Positions 18,459-27,521 of a DNA stretch of 64,000 nt are shown here, one piece after another. The stretch's first letter is position 1. Every line of letters starts with the position of its first letter. Under the pieces are notes generated by a model. That model ran no database searches. It was given only the letters and a program-made list of their open reading frames with translations, and had not been told where the DNA came from. Both the position numbers and the translations under genes were made by a program. The DNA is from Streptomyces halobius (GTDB taxonomy: Bacteria; Actinomycetota; Actinomycetes; Streptomycetales; Streptomycetaceae): contig NZ_CP086322.1 of the NCBI RefSeq assembly GCF_023277745.1, positions 7,936,001 through 8,000,000 on the forward strand, written 5' to 3'.

Positions 18459-20006
18459 TCAACGGCCGCCGGCGCTGGGCTCCGCGGTCCCGGTCCTGGC
18501 TTCCGCCTCATCGGTGGAGGCAGTGGTGGCCCCGGCCGCAGAGGTGTCCGCGACCCGGGGCCGGGAGCGCATCACCAGACAGGCGGCCGAACCGAGCAGC
18601 AGCACAGCGACGGGCAGCAGCAGTACGCTGCCGGCCGCGTCCGCAAGGCCGCCGTGCAGGGCGGGCGCGGCCTCGCCGGGCGCGAGTTCGGAGCCGGCCG
18701 AGGTTTCGGATCCCGGTAGTTCGGCCGCGATCCGCATCTGGAGCAGGACACCGACCGCCGCACTGCCGACGACACAGCCCACCTGACGCAGCTGGTTGTA
18801 GATGCCGGAGGCGGCACCCATCAGCTCGGGCCGGACGCCGCTGGTCGCCACGTGCGCGAGCGGCGCGAACGAGGCGCCCGAGCCGAGACCCATGACGAAC
18901 AGCGCAAGACCCAGCCACCAGGTACTCGCCCCCGATTCCATGGCCGTCGCGAGCATCACAAGACCCAGCGCGAACACCAGGAAGCCGCCGAGCACCACCC
19001 ACTTGCCGCCGAACCGATCCGAGAGCATGCCCGCGAATGGCCCGGCCGCGCCGCTGGCCACCGCCGCCGGTAGCATCAGCGCCCCCGCCTGCTGCGGCGA
19101 GAGCTCCATCACCGACTGCAGATACAGCATGATCGGCAGGGACATGCCGGTGACGGCGAAGCCGACGCAGGCCGCTGCCACGACGGCCGCGCTGAAGTTC
19201 CGCTGCCGGAAGAGCCCGAGCGGCATCAGCGGCTCGCGGGTGTTGCGGCGCTGCCAGACCACGAAGGCGATCAGCAGCAGCACGCCGGCCGCCAGAATGA
19301 CCGGGACGGTCACGGGCCCGGCGACCGAGCCCCAGGCGTAGTGTTGACCGTTCTGCAGCCCGAACACCAGGGTGAGCAAGCCGAGTCCGGAGAGCACCGT
19401 GCCCAGCGCGTCGAAGCGGCGGCCGACCCGCTGCCGGTTGTCCGGCAGCAGGAACACCGTCATGACGAGACCGGCGAGGCCGACCGGCACATTCACCAGG
19501 AAGATCCACTCCCAGCCGTGCGAGCCCACCAGGAACCCGCCGAGCAGCGGCCCGACAGCCGAGGCCAGACCAGCGACCGCGCCCCACACACCCAGCGCGG
19601 CACCGATGCGGTGCGGCGGGAACAGCGTGGTCACGAGCGCCATCGTCTGCGGCGCCATCATCGCCGCGCCGAATCCCTGCGCGGCCCGAGCCACGATCAG
19701 CATCTCGGCGCTTCCGGCGGCCCCGCACCAGAGCGAGGCCGCCGTGAAGACCACCATTCCGGCCTGGAACATCTGCTTGCGCCCCAGCCGGTCCCCGAGC
19801 CTCCCGGAGACCAGCAGCGGAACGGCGTAGGTGAGGAGGTAAACGCTGTTCACCCAGGCCATCTGGTTCAGATCGGCGTCCAGGTCGGCCAGCATGCCGG
19901 GGATGGCGACATTGACGATCGTCATGTCCATCATGATCAGAAAAAAACCGACGCAGACCGGCACGAGGGCCGCCCACGGGTTCACTTGCTTCTCGGGAGT
20001 CGTCAT
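18459..20006 (-). CDS. DHA2-family multidrug:H+ antiporter (MFS)
   Basis: 515-aa integral membrane protein with the length and about 14 predicted membrane helices of the DHA2/EmrB-QacA group. FFLIMMDMTIVNVAIPGMLADL is the helix-1 motif D1, GRLGDRLGRKQMFQAG the loop 2-3 motif A, and GPLLGGFLVGSHGWEWIFLVNVPVG motif C/helix 5. The C-terminal tail is polar and Ala/Thr/Glu-rich. ATG 20006 is preceded by GAGGAAG. It lies 82 bp downstream of a StrR-like regulator on the same strand, the layout of a self-resistance or export unit; no biosynthetic genes adjoin it. Confidence 0.9.
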   Translation of the reverse strand: MTTPEKQVNPWAALVPVCVGFFLIMMDMTIVNVAIPGMLADLDADLNQMAWVNSVYLLTYAVPLLVSGRLGDRLGRKQMFQAGMVVFTAASLWCGAAGSAEMLIVARAAQGFGAAMMAPQTMALVTTLFPPHRIGAALGVWGAVAGLASAVGPLLGGFLVGSHGWEWIFLVNVPVGLAGLVMTVFLLPDNRQRVGRRFDALGTVLSGLGLLTLVFGLQNGQHYAWGSVAGPVTVPVILAAGVLLLIAFVVWQRRNTREPLMPLGLFRQRNFSAAVVAAACVGFAVTGMSLPIMLYLQSVMELSPQQAGALMLPAAVASGAAGPFAGMLSDRFGGKWVVLGGFLVFALGLVMLATAMESGASTWWLGLALFVMGLGSGASFAPLAHVATSGVRPELMGAASGIYNQLRQVGCVVGSAAVGVLLQMRIAAELPGSETSAGSELAPGEAAPALHGGLADAAGSVLLLPVAVLLLGSAACLVMRSRPRVADTSAAGATTASTDEAEARTGTAEPSAGGR

Positions 20007-20088
20007 GACTGCTTCCTCATCGATCGAGGCCTTGCCACTCGTACGGAGTTCGGGGGATACAGGGTTCGGGGAAGTCGGGGACGGGTGG

Positions 20089-21201
20089 TCACTCGGTGGC
20101 GAGGATCTCGAGGTCGCGGGCGATGGCCTCCCACGAGGCGGCGGTGGCCCGGGCCACCGCCGCTATCCGCGTCGCCTGGTGGGCCGGTACGCGCCGTACG
20201 ATCTCTGCCTCGCCCCGGCTGATGACGTGCGTCTCCAGCCATCGCACCACCGCGCGCGCCTCGTTGCTGTAGCGCACAGCCGGGTCCCGACGGAGCGACT
20301 CCAGTACGGTGCCGAGCTCGATGGGCTGCGCTCGAGCAGTACGAGGACGCCGGCGCAGCCCCGGCGAACTGCCTCCGGTTGCCGACGCGTTCACCGTCCC
20401 CGGGCCGTGCGTCGCCGCGGCGCCCACCGTCGTCCGCACGGCGCAGGCGGACACCTGCGCGGCTGCCGAGGCAGACGCGGGGGCAGGGGCAGCGGCCACG
20501 GCGCCCGGGGGCAGCGGGTTCTCGCCGCGGCGCCACCGCTCCCGCACATCCCGGGCCGTCTCCACGGAAACCCCGGCCGCACCGGCGATCTCCCGGAGCG
20601 GCACGTCCCCGCCCCGCTGTAAGAGCACGTCCCAGCAGCGCAGCCGCCCCTCGGCCGGGTTCAGCGCCCGGGCCTTGCCGTCGCTGCCGATTCGGACCCC
20701 GCCCCCGGCCTCCGCCTGACCGCCGCTTCCGGCCGCGCGGGAGCGGCGCAGAACGCCGACCGTCTTGTCGGACAGTCCCGTCCGTACGGCAATGGTCCGG
20801 TCGGACCACTGGGGATGGCTGCGAAGGATCCAGCGGGCCGCATCCTTCCGGTCGGCGAGGGTCAGCGGCAGCCCGTGCCGGATGTTCGCCTCGACGGTGT
20901 GCAGAAAGGCCTCTGCCTCCGTGCCGTCGAACCAGACGACGTCGATGGTCTCCCGGCCCTGGCGGCGGGCAGCGTGCAGCCGGTGCGTGCCGTCGACCAC
21001 CCGCATGCTCGGGCGATGCACGACGATCGGCGGCAGCGAATCGGCAGCCTCGGCCAGCACCGCCACATGTTCCTGGTCGACGCCAGAGCGCCTGGGTGAG
21101 GCCCCGTCCAGCAGGTCGTCCACCGGTACGGGCACCGTGCCCGGGGAGTGCGGCCGCGCCACGGCGTCTGCACCGGGGGCGGCAACGGTATCGACAGCCA
21201 T
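20089..21201 (-). CDS. StrR/ParB-like antibiotic-pathway regulator
   Basis: 370-aa protein. The N-terminal ParB/sulfiredoxin fold (VPVDDLLDGASPRRSGVDQEHV.., RVVDGTHRLHAARRQG) is followed by ANIRHGLPLTLADRKDAARWILRSHPQWSDRTIAVRTGLSDKTVGVLRR. That segment is the signature of StrR/NovG-type activators. A second HTH (LREIAGAAGVSVETARDVRERWRRG), an Ala/Pro-rich linker and a helical tail follow. ATG 21201 has an excellent GAAGGAGAAGAA ribosome site. Family members activate antibiotic clusters; the obvious candidate target here is the downstream exporter. Confidence 0.8.
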   Translation of the reverse strand: MAVDTVAAPGADAVARPHSPGTVPVPVDDLLDGASPRRSGVDQEHVAVLAEAADSLPPIVVHRPSMRVVDGTHRLHAARRQGRETIDVVWFDGTEAEAFLHTVEANIRHGLPLTLADRKDAARWILRSHPQWSDRTIAVRTGLSDKTVGVLRRSRAAGSGGQAEAGGGVRIGSDGKARALNPAEGRLRCWDVLLQRGGDVPLREIAGAAGVSVETARDVRERWRRGENPLPPGAVAAAPAPASASAAAQVSACAVRTTVGAAATHGPGTVNASATGGSSPGLRRRPRTARAQPIELGTVLESLRRDPAVRYSNEARAVVRWLETHVISRGEAEIVRRVPAHQATRIAAVARATAASWEAIARDLEILATE

Positions 21202-21440
21202 TTCTTCTCCTTCGGTCAGGAACGCAGATCAAGGTTGTGCCGTTGGCAGAGAGTTGGCATGCCGGAGGGACGGCGCAGAATCCGCGCGGGTCCGCCCGGT
21301 CTGCTCCGCTACGGCATGGCCTGAATGTCGGTCACCAGATCGGCCTGTGCCTACCCGAGGCGGGTCACCCGGGTACGGCGGTGGTCAGCGACCACGCGAC
21401 GGCTTCGCCGCGCAGCGCGGCGATGACGTACTGCTGGTAT

Positions 21441-21747
21441 GAGAGGGTCTTATCAAGTTGTTGGTTGTGCTGGTCGGTGGCCGTGAGATGATCTTCGGGG
21501 TGATCGTCTCGGGGAGGGGCCTGTCCGTGGATGCCGCAGTGCCGTCGTACCGGGGCTACCGGTATCCGGGCGAGGTGATCGCGCACTGCGTGTGGCTGTA
21601 CCACCGGTTCCCGCTGAGCCTGCGGGACGTCGAAGAGCTCATGCTCGAGCGCGGTCTGATCCTCATCGGGTAACTCCAGCCACCCCACAGCACTTCAGCC
21701 TGCCCCAACTCACCCGCCACACCCACAACTTGACAAGGCCCCCTCTT
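21441..21747 (+). mobile_element. Internally deleted IS6-family element (MITE-like)
   Basis: The terminal repeats AGAGGGTCTTATCAAGTTGT (left) and AGAGGGGGCCTTGTCAAGTT (right, minus strand) bracket only ~307 bp. Inside, VPSYRGYRYPGEVIAHCVWL and YHRFPLSLRDVEELMLERGL is the N-terminus of an IS6-family transposase. It is cut after about 60 residues and joined directly to the 3' end, so the catalytic domain is gone. It could only move if an intact IS6 supplies transposase. Confidence 0.75.
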
Positions 21748-21791
21748 GAGGTTCGCCCCCATGGGTGAAGACCATAGACAGGACAGACCAC

Positions 21792-21820
21792 TGTTGCAAC
21801 AAGCTGCGCCTGTGTTGCAA
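21792..21820. promoter_or_regulatory. Paired TTGCAA operator upstream of the XRE gene
   Basis: TGTTGCAACA (21792-21801) is a perfect 10-bp palindrome. Its core recurs as TGTTGCAA at 21813-21820, 21 bp or two helical turns away. The pair lies 12-40 bp upstream of the XRE start, as expected for an autoregulatory operator. Confidence 0.55.
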
Positions 21821-21831
21821 GATACTGCAAG

Positions 21832-22356
21832 ATGATGAGGAGGATGATGCACGCTAACCAGCCGGCCGCCGGGGAAGCATCACAGTCGTTCCTCGACCAC
21901 CAGGCCCATGCGGCGAAGGCCGCGATCGCTGTGCGGCTGCGGCACGTCCGGCAGCACCACCCGGAGGGCCCTTTCAGCCTGGCCAAACTCGCCGAGTTGT
22001 CCGGGGTCTCCAAGCGCACACTGGCCTCGGCGGAGTCCGCCGAGGGGACGAACCTCACTATCGAGACTTTGGTGAAGGTCGCTCACAGTCTCGGCATCCA
22101 GCGCTGCGCCTATTTCCTTGACGAGCATGTATTCCAGCAGATCAATAATGAGTTGGAGGCGCTCAAGGGGCTGAATCGGCAAAAGTTTCAGGGGCTCACC
22201 CTGCGAACGTCTCACCCGACCCCCCATCACACCGATGCCGATCAGCTCTCGCAGCTTCTGAGCGGGATCATCGACGCCGCGGCCCAGGCTCGCGATACCC
22301 TGCACGGCGCACCGCTGACTGAAAACGAGGTGAAGAGTCGTTCCAGCGGTGCGTAG
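21832..22356 (+). CDS. XRE-family HTH regulator of the ImmA module
   Basis: About 174 aa with one HTH_3 domain: AVRLRHVRQHH, FSLAKLAELSGVSKRTLASAESAEGTNLTIETLVKVAHSLGI (about residues 35-85), then a helical C-terminus. Starts at ATG 21832, 21835, 21844 or 21847 are possible; AGGAGG sits at 21838-21843, too close to choose confidently. It is followed by an ImmA/IrrE peptidase and a MAB_1171c protein. In XRE/ImmA pairs the peptidase cleaves or displaces the repressor, so derepression of this module by proteolysis is a reasonable inference. Confidence 0.82.
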   Translation: MMRRMMHANQPAAGEASQSFLDHQAHAAKAAIAVRLRHVRQHHPEGPFSLAKLAELSGVSKRTLASAESAEGTNLTIETLVKVAHSLGIQRCAYFLDEHVFQQINNELEALKGLNRQKFQGLTLRTSHPTPHHTDADQLSQLLSGIIDAAAQARDTLHGAPLTENEVKSRSSGA

Positions 22357-22604
22357 ATATCTGTGCGAGACAGTTGACTCTCTGGGCCCTACGGCGCTGG
22401 CGGTCCTGGGAACTTGGACAGGGCCGGGTTTCTTCCAGCGTCGCGAGACGTCGCGCCACGTTTCCGGAATGCCGTATCAGGTGCGGTGGGAGGGAGCAGA
22501 TTCCGGTACTCGCTCCAAAGAACAGACCGACAGAAGGCTGGTTCTGAAGCATGCACCGAGTAGACGTTTTCTACAGGTGTCCAATTGGGGAGCAAGGTTA
22601 CGCT

Positions 22605-23105
22605 ATGACCGCACGGCAGACCCGCAAGCGGTGCCAGGCGTTCGTCAACACACTCGAACTGCCCAGACCGTTCTCCGTGGATGCACTTGTCTGCGAGTTA
22701 TCCGCGCGTCGAGGCCGACCAATCCGGATTCACACCGTGCCGATCAGCGCCGCGACCAACGCATGCGGCCTGTGGGTCTCCACCGACGTCAGCGATGACA
22801 TCTACGTCGAGAAGAAGACCACCCAGTTCCACCAGGAACACATCATTCTCCACGAGATCGGCCATATCCTGTGGAATCACAGTATCACCGACCAGGAAAC
22901 CCACAGTGCACTCAGCACGCTCTTCCCCAACCTCAGCCCAGATATGGTCGGTCGACTCCTAGCGCGCACCAACTACACCACTGAGCAAGAGCAGGAAGCT
23001 GAGCTCATGGCTAGTCTGATCCACGCCACCGCGAAGAAACTCGTTCGCCCGCTGTCGACCGGAGTGTGCGGCGAAATCGAAGCCGCCCTGGGAATTCGCA
23101 GGTAG
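22605..23105 (+). CDS. ImmA/IrrE-type metallopeptidase
   Basis: 166-aa protein with the zincin motif HEIGH at residues 83-87 within QEHIILHEIGHILWNH, as in ImmA/IrrE (COG2856) anti-repressor peptidases. Start ATG 22605 follows GGGGAGCAAGG. Codon 32 is TTA, so translation probably depends on the bldA tRNA. The preceding 248 bp contain no gene and may hold a separate promoter. It is expected to act on the upstream XRE repressor; the trigger is unknown. Confidence 0.83.
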   Translation: MTARQTRKRCQAFVNTLELPRPFSVDALVCELSARRGRPIRIHTVPISAATNACGLWVSTDVSDDIYVEKKTTQFHQEHIILHEIGHILWNHSITDQETHSALSTLFPNLSPDMVGRLLARTNYTTEQEQEAELMASLIHATAKKLVRPLSTGVCGEIEAALGIRR

Positions 23106-23227
23106 GAGACATAGGCAATCATTCTCTCTGCGAGCTGGGTTCCCGTGTGGAACTCCCCAGCGCACTTCCCCCACGTGATCATTAACGGCCGACGTTACAT
23201 GAACTAAGACCGCATTGGGATACAAGG

Positions 23228-24415
23228 ATGCCTGAGCTGATCCGCTTGGTATTGCTCTACTTATGCTGGGTGGTTGTTATCGTCCGCGTTTCTGCTTTGC
23301 GGTCGAGGGAACAACGTCCGCTATGGTTTGCGCTGCTCATGCTGGCCCTAGGCATGACAATGCTGCAGGAACCAGCAAAACGAGCAGTCCAACACCTCAC
23401 TGATCTTCCGCATATCGCAAATCTGGTGTCGAGCCTCATGGCGGTCGGAGTTGCGACTACCATCTTGACATTCGTCGCACGAGCCTACCTGGCAGGCAGG
23501 TCGCCCCGCACCCCGTTCAGACGGTCCCATTTAATCTCCTGCGGAATGACGCTCGGGATCATGATCGTAATGTTCTCGATCGTCACGATCCAACGAATTC
23601 CCACGAGGGACCGATTCCTCCCCATTCCCGGAACATTCACAGTACACAGCATCTACTGGGCAACCTACCTGACGTACATGCTGATCGTCACCGGCATCAC
23701 GTCGGCCCTGCTCGCCATAATCCTGTGGACGGTCCGCTCGCGGCTTGTACGAATACCGGTAACCCTTCTGGCGATCGCCACCAGTGCATTCATGGTCTTT
23801 CTCGGTAGCCGAGTAGTAGCCGTATTCACCTACTCGACCAAGCCCATTGAGTACGGCACATACATATCATCGGCCCACACCGTAGGCGTCGCCCTGGGCT
23901 GCTCGATAGCAGCTTTCACACCTATAATTCAAGGATTTGCTTCATGGCGCAAGGCCAATACGCTTTATCCCATGTGGAAGGCCTTGTGCACCGCCCTACC
24001 GCATATTGCGCTCTATCCTCCCCGCTCTCGACTCGTCGACGCGCTCCTGCCGCACGACAGTCAGTTGCGGCTGCACCGCCGACTCGTCGAGATCCGTGAC
24101 GGACTACTGATCATGCGCGGCTGGGCCAGCCCGGTCGACATCGAACGCATACTGGCAGTGATGGCCGAAGAGGAGGTCCCCCGTGACCAATCCGAGGCCG
24201 TGGTGACAGCGTGCTGGCTCAAGGTGGCGTTGGCGGCACACCAGGCAGGCCTGCCACATGCACAGCACACACTCGACCTAGCCCGCCAAGGCGGGAGCGA
24301 TGGGGATTCCGAACTCGACTGGCTCCGTAAAGTAGCCAACGTCTGGTCGACACCCCTGGTAGAGCGCTGTGTGTCCGCAGTCAACACTCACCGCCCACAA
24401 GGAGAAAGGGCCTGA
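23228..24415 (+). CDS. MAB_1171c-family membrane protein (putative transporter)
   Basis: 395 aa. The first ~235 residues contain about seven hydrophobic segments (for example LVLLYLCWVVVIV, FALLMLALGM, LISCGMTLGIMIVMFSIV, YMLIVTGITSALLAIIL, VALGCSIAAFTPII). A soluble helical domain of about 150 residues follows. This matches the MAB_1171c family, which commonly follows XRE and ImmA-like genes in actinobacteria. Codons 12 and 102 are TTA, implying bldA-dependent expression. The biochemical function is unproven. Confidence 0.8.
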   Translation: MPELIRLVLLYLCWVVVIVRVSALRSREQRPLWFALLMLALGMTMLQEPAKRAVQHLTDLPHIANLVSSLMAVGVATTILTFVARAYLAGRSPRTPFRRSHLISCGMTLGIMIVMFSIVTIQRIPTRDRFLPIPGTFTVHSIYWATYLTYMLIVTGITSALLAIILWTVRSRLVRIPVTLLAIATSAFMVFLGSRVVAVFTYSTKPIEYGTYISSAHTVGVALGCSIAAFTPIIQGFASWRKANTLYPMWKALCTALPHIALYPPRSRLVDALLPHDSQLRLHRRLVEIRDGLLIMRGWASPVDIERILAVMAEEEVPRDQSEAVVTACWLKVALAAHQAGLPHAQHTLDLARQGGSDGDSELDWLRKVANVWSTPLVERCVSAVNTHRPQGERA

Positions 24416-24548
24416 GGGGGCATGGACCGTCCTGGTGTCAGCCCCCGCTTGGTGACCCATCCGTCCACAGCCCGCGAACGATCACGCCGGTCAACCCCAC
24501 TTGAACTGGGCTGGTAACACCGATGACCTGCGTCAGACTGTCATCGGT
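24416..24548 (+). terminator. Two hairpins downstream of the MAB_1171c gene
   Basis: GGGGGC (24416-24421) pairs with GCCCCC (24441-24446) right after the stop. A second perfect 9-bp stem, ACCGATGAC (24519-24527) / GTCATCGGT (24540-24548), follows. Neither has a T run, as is usual in Streptomyces. The rest of the gene-free interval to 24869 shows nothing I recognise. Confidence 0.55.
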
Positions 24549-24869
24549 ACCCGGTGCGAGGTGAGGCCAGGCAGGGCGCGCCCGTACGGCCGTTGATACT
24601 CCGTCACAACAGCCACTGTCCTCCCCGGCCCTGCCGACAAGCCCTGGCGTCGCACTGCCTTATGGACTCACCGCGTGCACGAGTGCCGCCGTTCCGCGCC
24701 GGGCCGTTGATGCACCGGGCAGGGGTCATGAAGTATCGTGACGGCGCTGGCAGTACCGAACCGTCAGGTCCCCGCGATCGCGGCGTGCCCTCGTGCCGCC
24801 GGGCGAGGCACCGGCCGTCGGGGCCCAGCCCGCCGGCACACCACTGAGGACGAGGACGCCGACACACTC

Positions 24870-25670
24870 ATGAACGCGCAATTAAGGACCGATGCGTACA
24901 GCACGGGCCCGTTCAGCATGGACGAGCTCACCGAGCGGGACCGGCTGCTGCTCTTGGAGCAGACCAAGGACCCCGCAACGATCCACGCCCTGGAGTCGCT
25001 TCCCCTGCTCGAGACGTGGCGATGCCTCGAGATCGGCGCCGGTGCAGGATCGATCGCCCACTGGCTCGGCGAGAGGTGCCCACAGGGCCACGTCATCGCC
25101 GCCGACATCGACACCCGGAACCTGGATCCACACCGTTCACCCAACGTCGAGGGCCAGGAAGTCGACATCTCCACGCACACGTTCGCCCCGTCCTCCTTCG
25201 ACCTGATCCACGCACGGGCCGTTCTCTGCCACCTCCCAGCCCGGGACGAGATCCTCGCGCGCGCCCTCGAGTGGCTCGCCCCCGGCGGCTGGCTGCTCGT
25301 GGAAGACGTCTACACCCTCCCCGTGGGCTCCAGCCCCTACACGGCCATGAACCACTACGCCGCGGCCGCCCGCCACGCCGCACAGGCACGGGGCGCAGAC
25401 ATGCAATGGGGCAGCAAAATCCCCGGCATCCTGGCCACACTCGGATTCGGCAACGTCACCGCAGAATCCCAGCTCCGCCTCGTGGGCACGGGTGGAGCCC
25501 TGGATGACCTCTGGCGCATCAATCTCCAGCAGGCCGGAAGGCATCTCGTCCGCGACGGGCACCTCGCCCAGAATGACCTCGACGCATGCCTGGCACTCCT
25601 CGACGACCCGAACTTCACCGACATCCGGTACATCGGCATCACCGCCAGGGGCCAAAAACTCCCGGCGTAG
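24870..25670 (+). CDS. SAM-dependent methyltransferase
   Basis: 266-aa class I methyltransferase. Motif I is LEIGAGAGSIAHWLGERCP (about residues 52-70) with the acidic motif II residue in VIAADIDTRNLD. SSFDLIHARAVLCHLPARDEILARALEWLAPGGWLLVEDV is the post-I/motif III-IV stretch. ATG 24870 is chosen because the conserved part starts soon after; a longer upstream reading is compositionally different. Codon 5 is TTA, suggesting bldA control, shared with the two genes before it. The substrate is unknown; such small methyltransferases often act on natural products. Confidence 0.83.
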   Translation: MNAQLRTDAYSTGPFSMDELTERDRLLLLEQTKDPATIHALESLPLLETWRCLEIGAGAGSIAHWLGERCPQGHVIAADIDTRNLDPHRSPNVEGQEVDISTHTFAPSSFDLIHARAVLCHLPARDEILARALEWLAPGGWLLVEDVYTLPVGSSPYTAMNHYAAAARHAAQARGADMQWGSKIPGILATLGFGNVTAESQLRLVGTGGALDDLWRINLQQAGRHLVRDGHLAQNDLDACLALLDDPNFTDIRYIGITARGQKLPA

Positions 25671-25765
25671 CCCGCGGGACATGAGGTGGCAGGAGGTAAC
25701 TGATCAGTACGAGCCGAGGACGCTCTGGTTGATGCGGCAGCGGCTCGCATCGCACTGAGCAGGAG

Positions 25766-26096
25766 GCTGCGGGTGGGGCAGATATCCACACCGACGCCGT
25801 AGAACTTCGCGACCGCTGCGAACGCCGCGGTGACCTGACCGCTGGAGGGGTAGCAGACCGTGGACATGCGGTCGAACTGCCACCTGTGGGTGACCCCGCC
25901 CATCGTGTGTACCACTTGGCCGAGAGCCTGGACCAGGTGCGGGAAATCCTCCCGCTCAGCCAGGGCCGCCCGCCAGCGGCCCGAATACGGCAGGGCATCG
26001 GCCAGCAGGTGGGCATGTTCACCAACGCCCCACTCCACAGGCGGAATTGGCGGCTCCAGTCAGTCGAACTGGAGCTCCTCGACCGATTGAAGCCCT
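25766..26096 (-). pseudogene. Internal fragment of an IS21-type IstA transposase
   Basis: The minus strand reads ..VEELQFD, a stop (TGA where a Trp is expected), then LEPPIPPVEWGVGEHAHLLADALPYSGRWRAALAERED and FDRMSTVCYPSSGQVTAAFAAVAKFYGVGVDICPTR. This matches the middle of Streptomyces IS21-like transposases. Both ends and the catalytic context are missing. It is decayed and unlikely to be expressed. Confidence 0.6.
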
Positions 26097-26216
26097 CACC
26101 ACCGGGTGAGAACAATCAAGACTCCGGGGTGGCAGGGCATGGGCGCCCTCCTCGCCTACAAGGTCGCCCGCAATCTCCTGAGCTTGTTCTGAACCGCCCC
26201 GGGTTCGGTAGAGAGC

Positions 26217-27164
26217 TCAGATGGTGGTTGTGACCTGGGGTTTCGTGGTTGCTTGGTAGTGGCTGGCTTCGTATTCGGCGGGCGGGATGTGGCCGAGCTC
26301 ACCGTGGAGGCGGCTGTGGTTGTACCAGTCGACCCACTCGGCGGTGGCCAGCTCGACCTGCGACAGCGTCTTCCACGGCCGCCGGGGCTTGATCACCTCG
26401 GTCTTGAACAGGCCGATCGTGGACTCCATGAGCGCGTTGTCATACGCGTCCCCGACTGAGCCGATCGAGGCTGCGATGCCGGCCGCGTCCAGGTGCTCGG
26501 CGAGCGTGAACGATGTGTACTGCGAGCCCGCGTCGGAGTGGTGTATCAGCTCTCCTGCGCCGGGTCGGTGGCCGTCGCGGTCGCGCTGCCACAGTGCCAT
26601 CTCCAGTGCGTCCAGGACGAGTTGGGTGTGTTTGGTGGTGGCTGCGGCCCAGCCGACGATGCGGCGGGAGAAGGTGTCCACGACGAAGGCGACGTAGACG
26701 GTGCCACTCCAGGCGGCCACGTGGGTGAAGTCCGCGACCCAGGTGCGGTTCGGGGCCTTCGCGACGAAGTCGCGGTCGAGCAGGTCCGGCGCCCGCGCGG
26801 CCGTCGGCTCCGGGATGGTGGTGATGACCTTCTTGCCGCGGACGGCGCCGGCGATGCCCAGCTCGCGCATCAGCCGCTCGACGGTGCAGCGGGCCACCGC
26901 GTGGCCCTGGCGGTGCAGTTGCCGCCAGACCTTCCGGGCACCATAGACACGGTAGTTGGCCTCGTAGGCCTCGGTGATCAGCTCCTTTGTCACCTCGTCG
27001 CGCACCGCGCGGGCGGAGGGCTTCTCCTGACGCTTCTTCGCCGCGTAGTAGGTGGAGGGGGCGATGCTGACACCGTGCGCGGACAGCACGGTGCAGATCG
27101 GCTCGACGCCGCCGAAGCGGTCCCGGTGCTCGTCGACGAACGCTACGAGCGTGTGTGTGGCCGG
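26217..27164 (-). CDS. IS3-family transposase OrfB (rve integrase domain)
   Basis: About 315 aa from the frameshift region. An HTH_21-like N-terminus (YGARKVWRQLHRQGHAVARCTVERLMRELGI) precedes the catalytic core. WVADFTHV holds the first Asp, IHHSDAGSQY the second and DNALMESTIGLFKTE the Glu. The protein ends PPAEYEASHY.. shortly before the terminal repeat. It is full length with no internal stops, and is translated as the OrfAB fusion rather than from its own strong start. Confidence 0.9.
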   Translation of the reverse strand, partial: PATHTLVAFVDEHRDRFGGVEPICTVLSAHGVSIAPSTYYAAKKRQEKPSARAVRDEVTKELITEAYEANYRVYGARKVWRQLHRQGHAVARCTVERLMRELGIAGAVRGKKVITTIPEPTAARAPDLLDRDFVAKAPNRTWVADFTHVAAWSGTVYVAFVVDTFSRRIVGWAAATTKHTQLVLDALEMALWQRDRDGHRPGAGELIHHSDAGSQYTSFTLAEHLDAAGIAASIGSVGDAYDNALMESTIGLFKTEVIKPRRPWKTLSQVELATAEWVDWYNHSRLHGELGHIPPAEYEASHYQATTKPQVTTTI

Positions 27165-27469
27165 TCGAGCTCGGCCGCGAAGAAAGTCGACGCGGCCTTG
27201 AGGATCTCGTTCGCCCGCTTCAGCTCGGCGATCTCCTTCTTCAGGGCCTTGATCTGTGCGGCCTCCTCGGTGGTCGTCCCTGGCTGCCTGCCCGAGTCGA
27301 TCTCGTCCTGCTTGACCCATTTGCGCAGCGTCTCGCGTGAGCCGATGCCCAGCTTCTGCATCACCGCGTTCATCGCGGCGGTCTCGGTCGGGTAGTCACC
27401 GCGGATCTCCGCGACCATGCGCACCGCACGCTTGCGGAGCTCGGGCGGGTAGGAGGAGGGACGTGCCAT
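27143..27469 (-). CDS. IS3-family transposase OrfA
   Basis: 108 aa: MARPSSYPPELRKRAVRMV.. with HTH (NAVMQKLGIGSRETLRKWVKQDE) and a leucine-zipper-like stretch AAQIKALKKEIAELKRANEIL. This is the normal IS3 OrfA for DNA binding and multimerisation. It overlaps OrfB, which is in another frame and is presumably made as an OrfAB fusion by programmed -1 frameshifting around 27150-27170. Confidence 0.9.
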   Translation of the reverse strand: MARPSSYPPELRKRAVRMVAEIRGDYPTETAAMNAVMQKLGIGSRETLRKWVKQDEIDSGRQPGTTTEEAAQIKALKKEIAELKRANEILKAASTFFAAELDRPHTRS

Positions 27470-27521
27470 GACTCTGATCCTTACATGGAATCGAGCCTCC
27501 ACATCACCCGGGGCGGTTCAT

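Larger units (their letters stand above)
26190..27520 (-). mobile_element. Complete IS3-family element with 3-bp target duplication
   Basis: Terminal repeats TGAACCGCCCCGGGT (26190-26204) and its inverse ACCCGGGGCGGTTCA (27506-27520) are perfect over 15 bp. Both flanks carry TTC (26187-26189 and 27521-27523), a 3-bp duplication as IS3-family elements make. Two overlapping frames orfA/orfB are intact, so this is the best candidate for a currently mobile IS in the window, together with ISAs1. Confidence 0.9.

Noticed and set aside
21202..21440. Minus-strand tail QQYVIAALRGEAVAW before the IS6 derivative
   Set aside because: Looks like the end of a transposase or similar, but too short to assign; could be chance.
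27143..27170. OrfA/OrfB frame change in the IS3 element considered as a mutation
   Set aside because: Overlapping orfA/orfB with -1 programmed frameshifting is normal for IS3-family elements.
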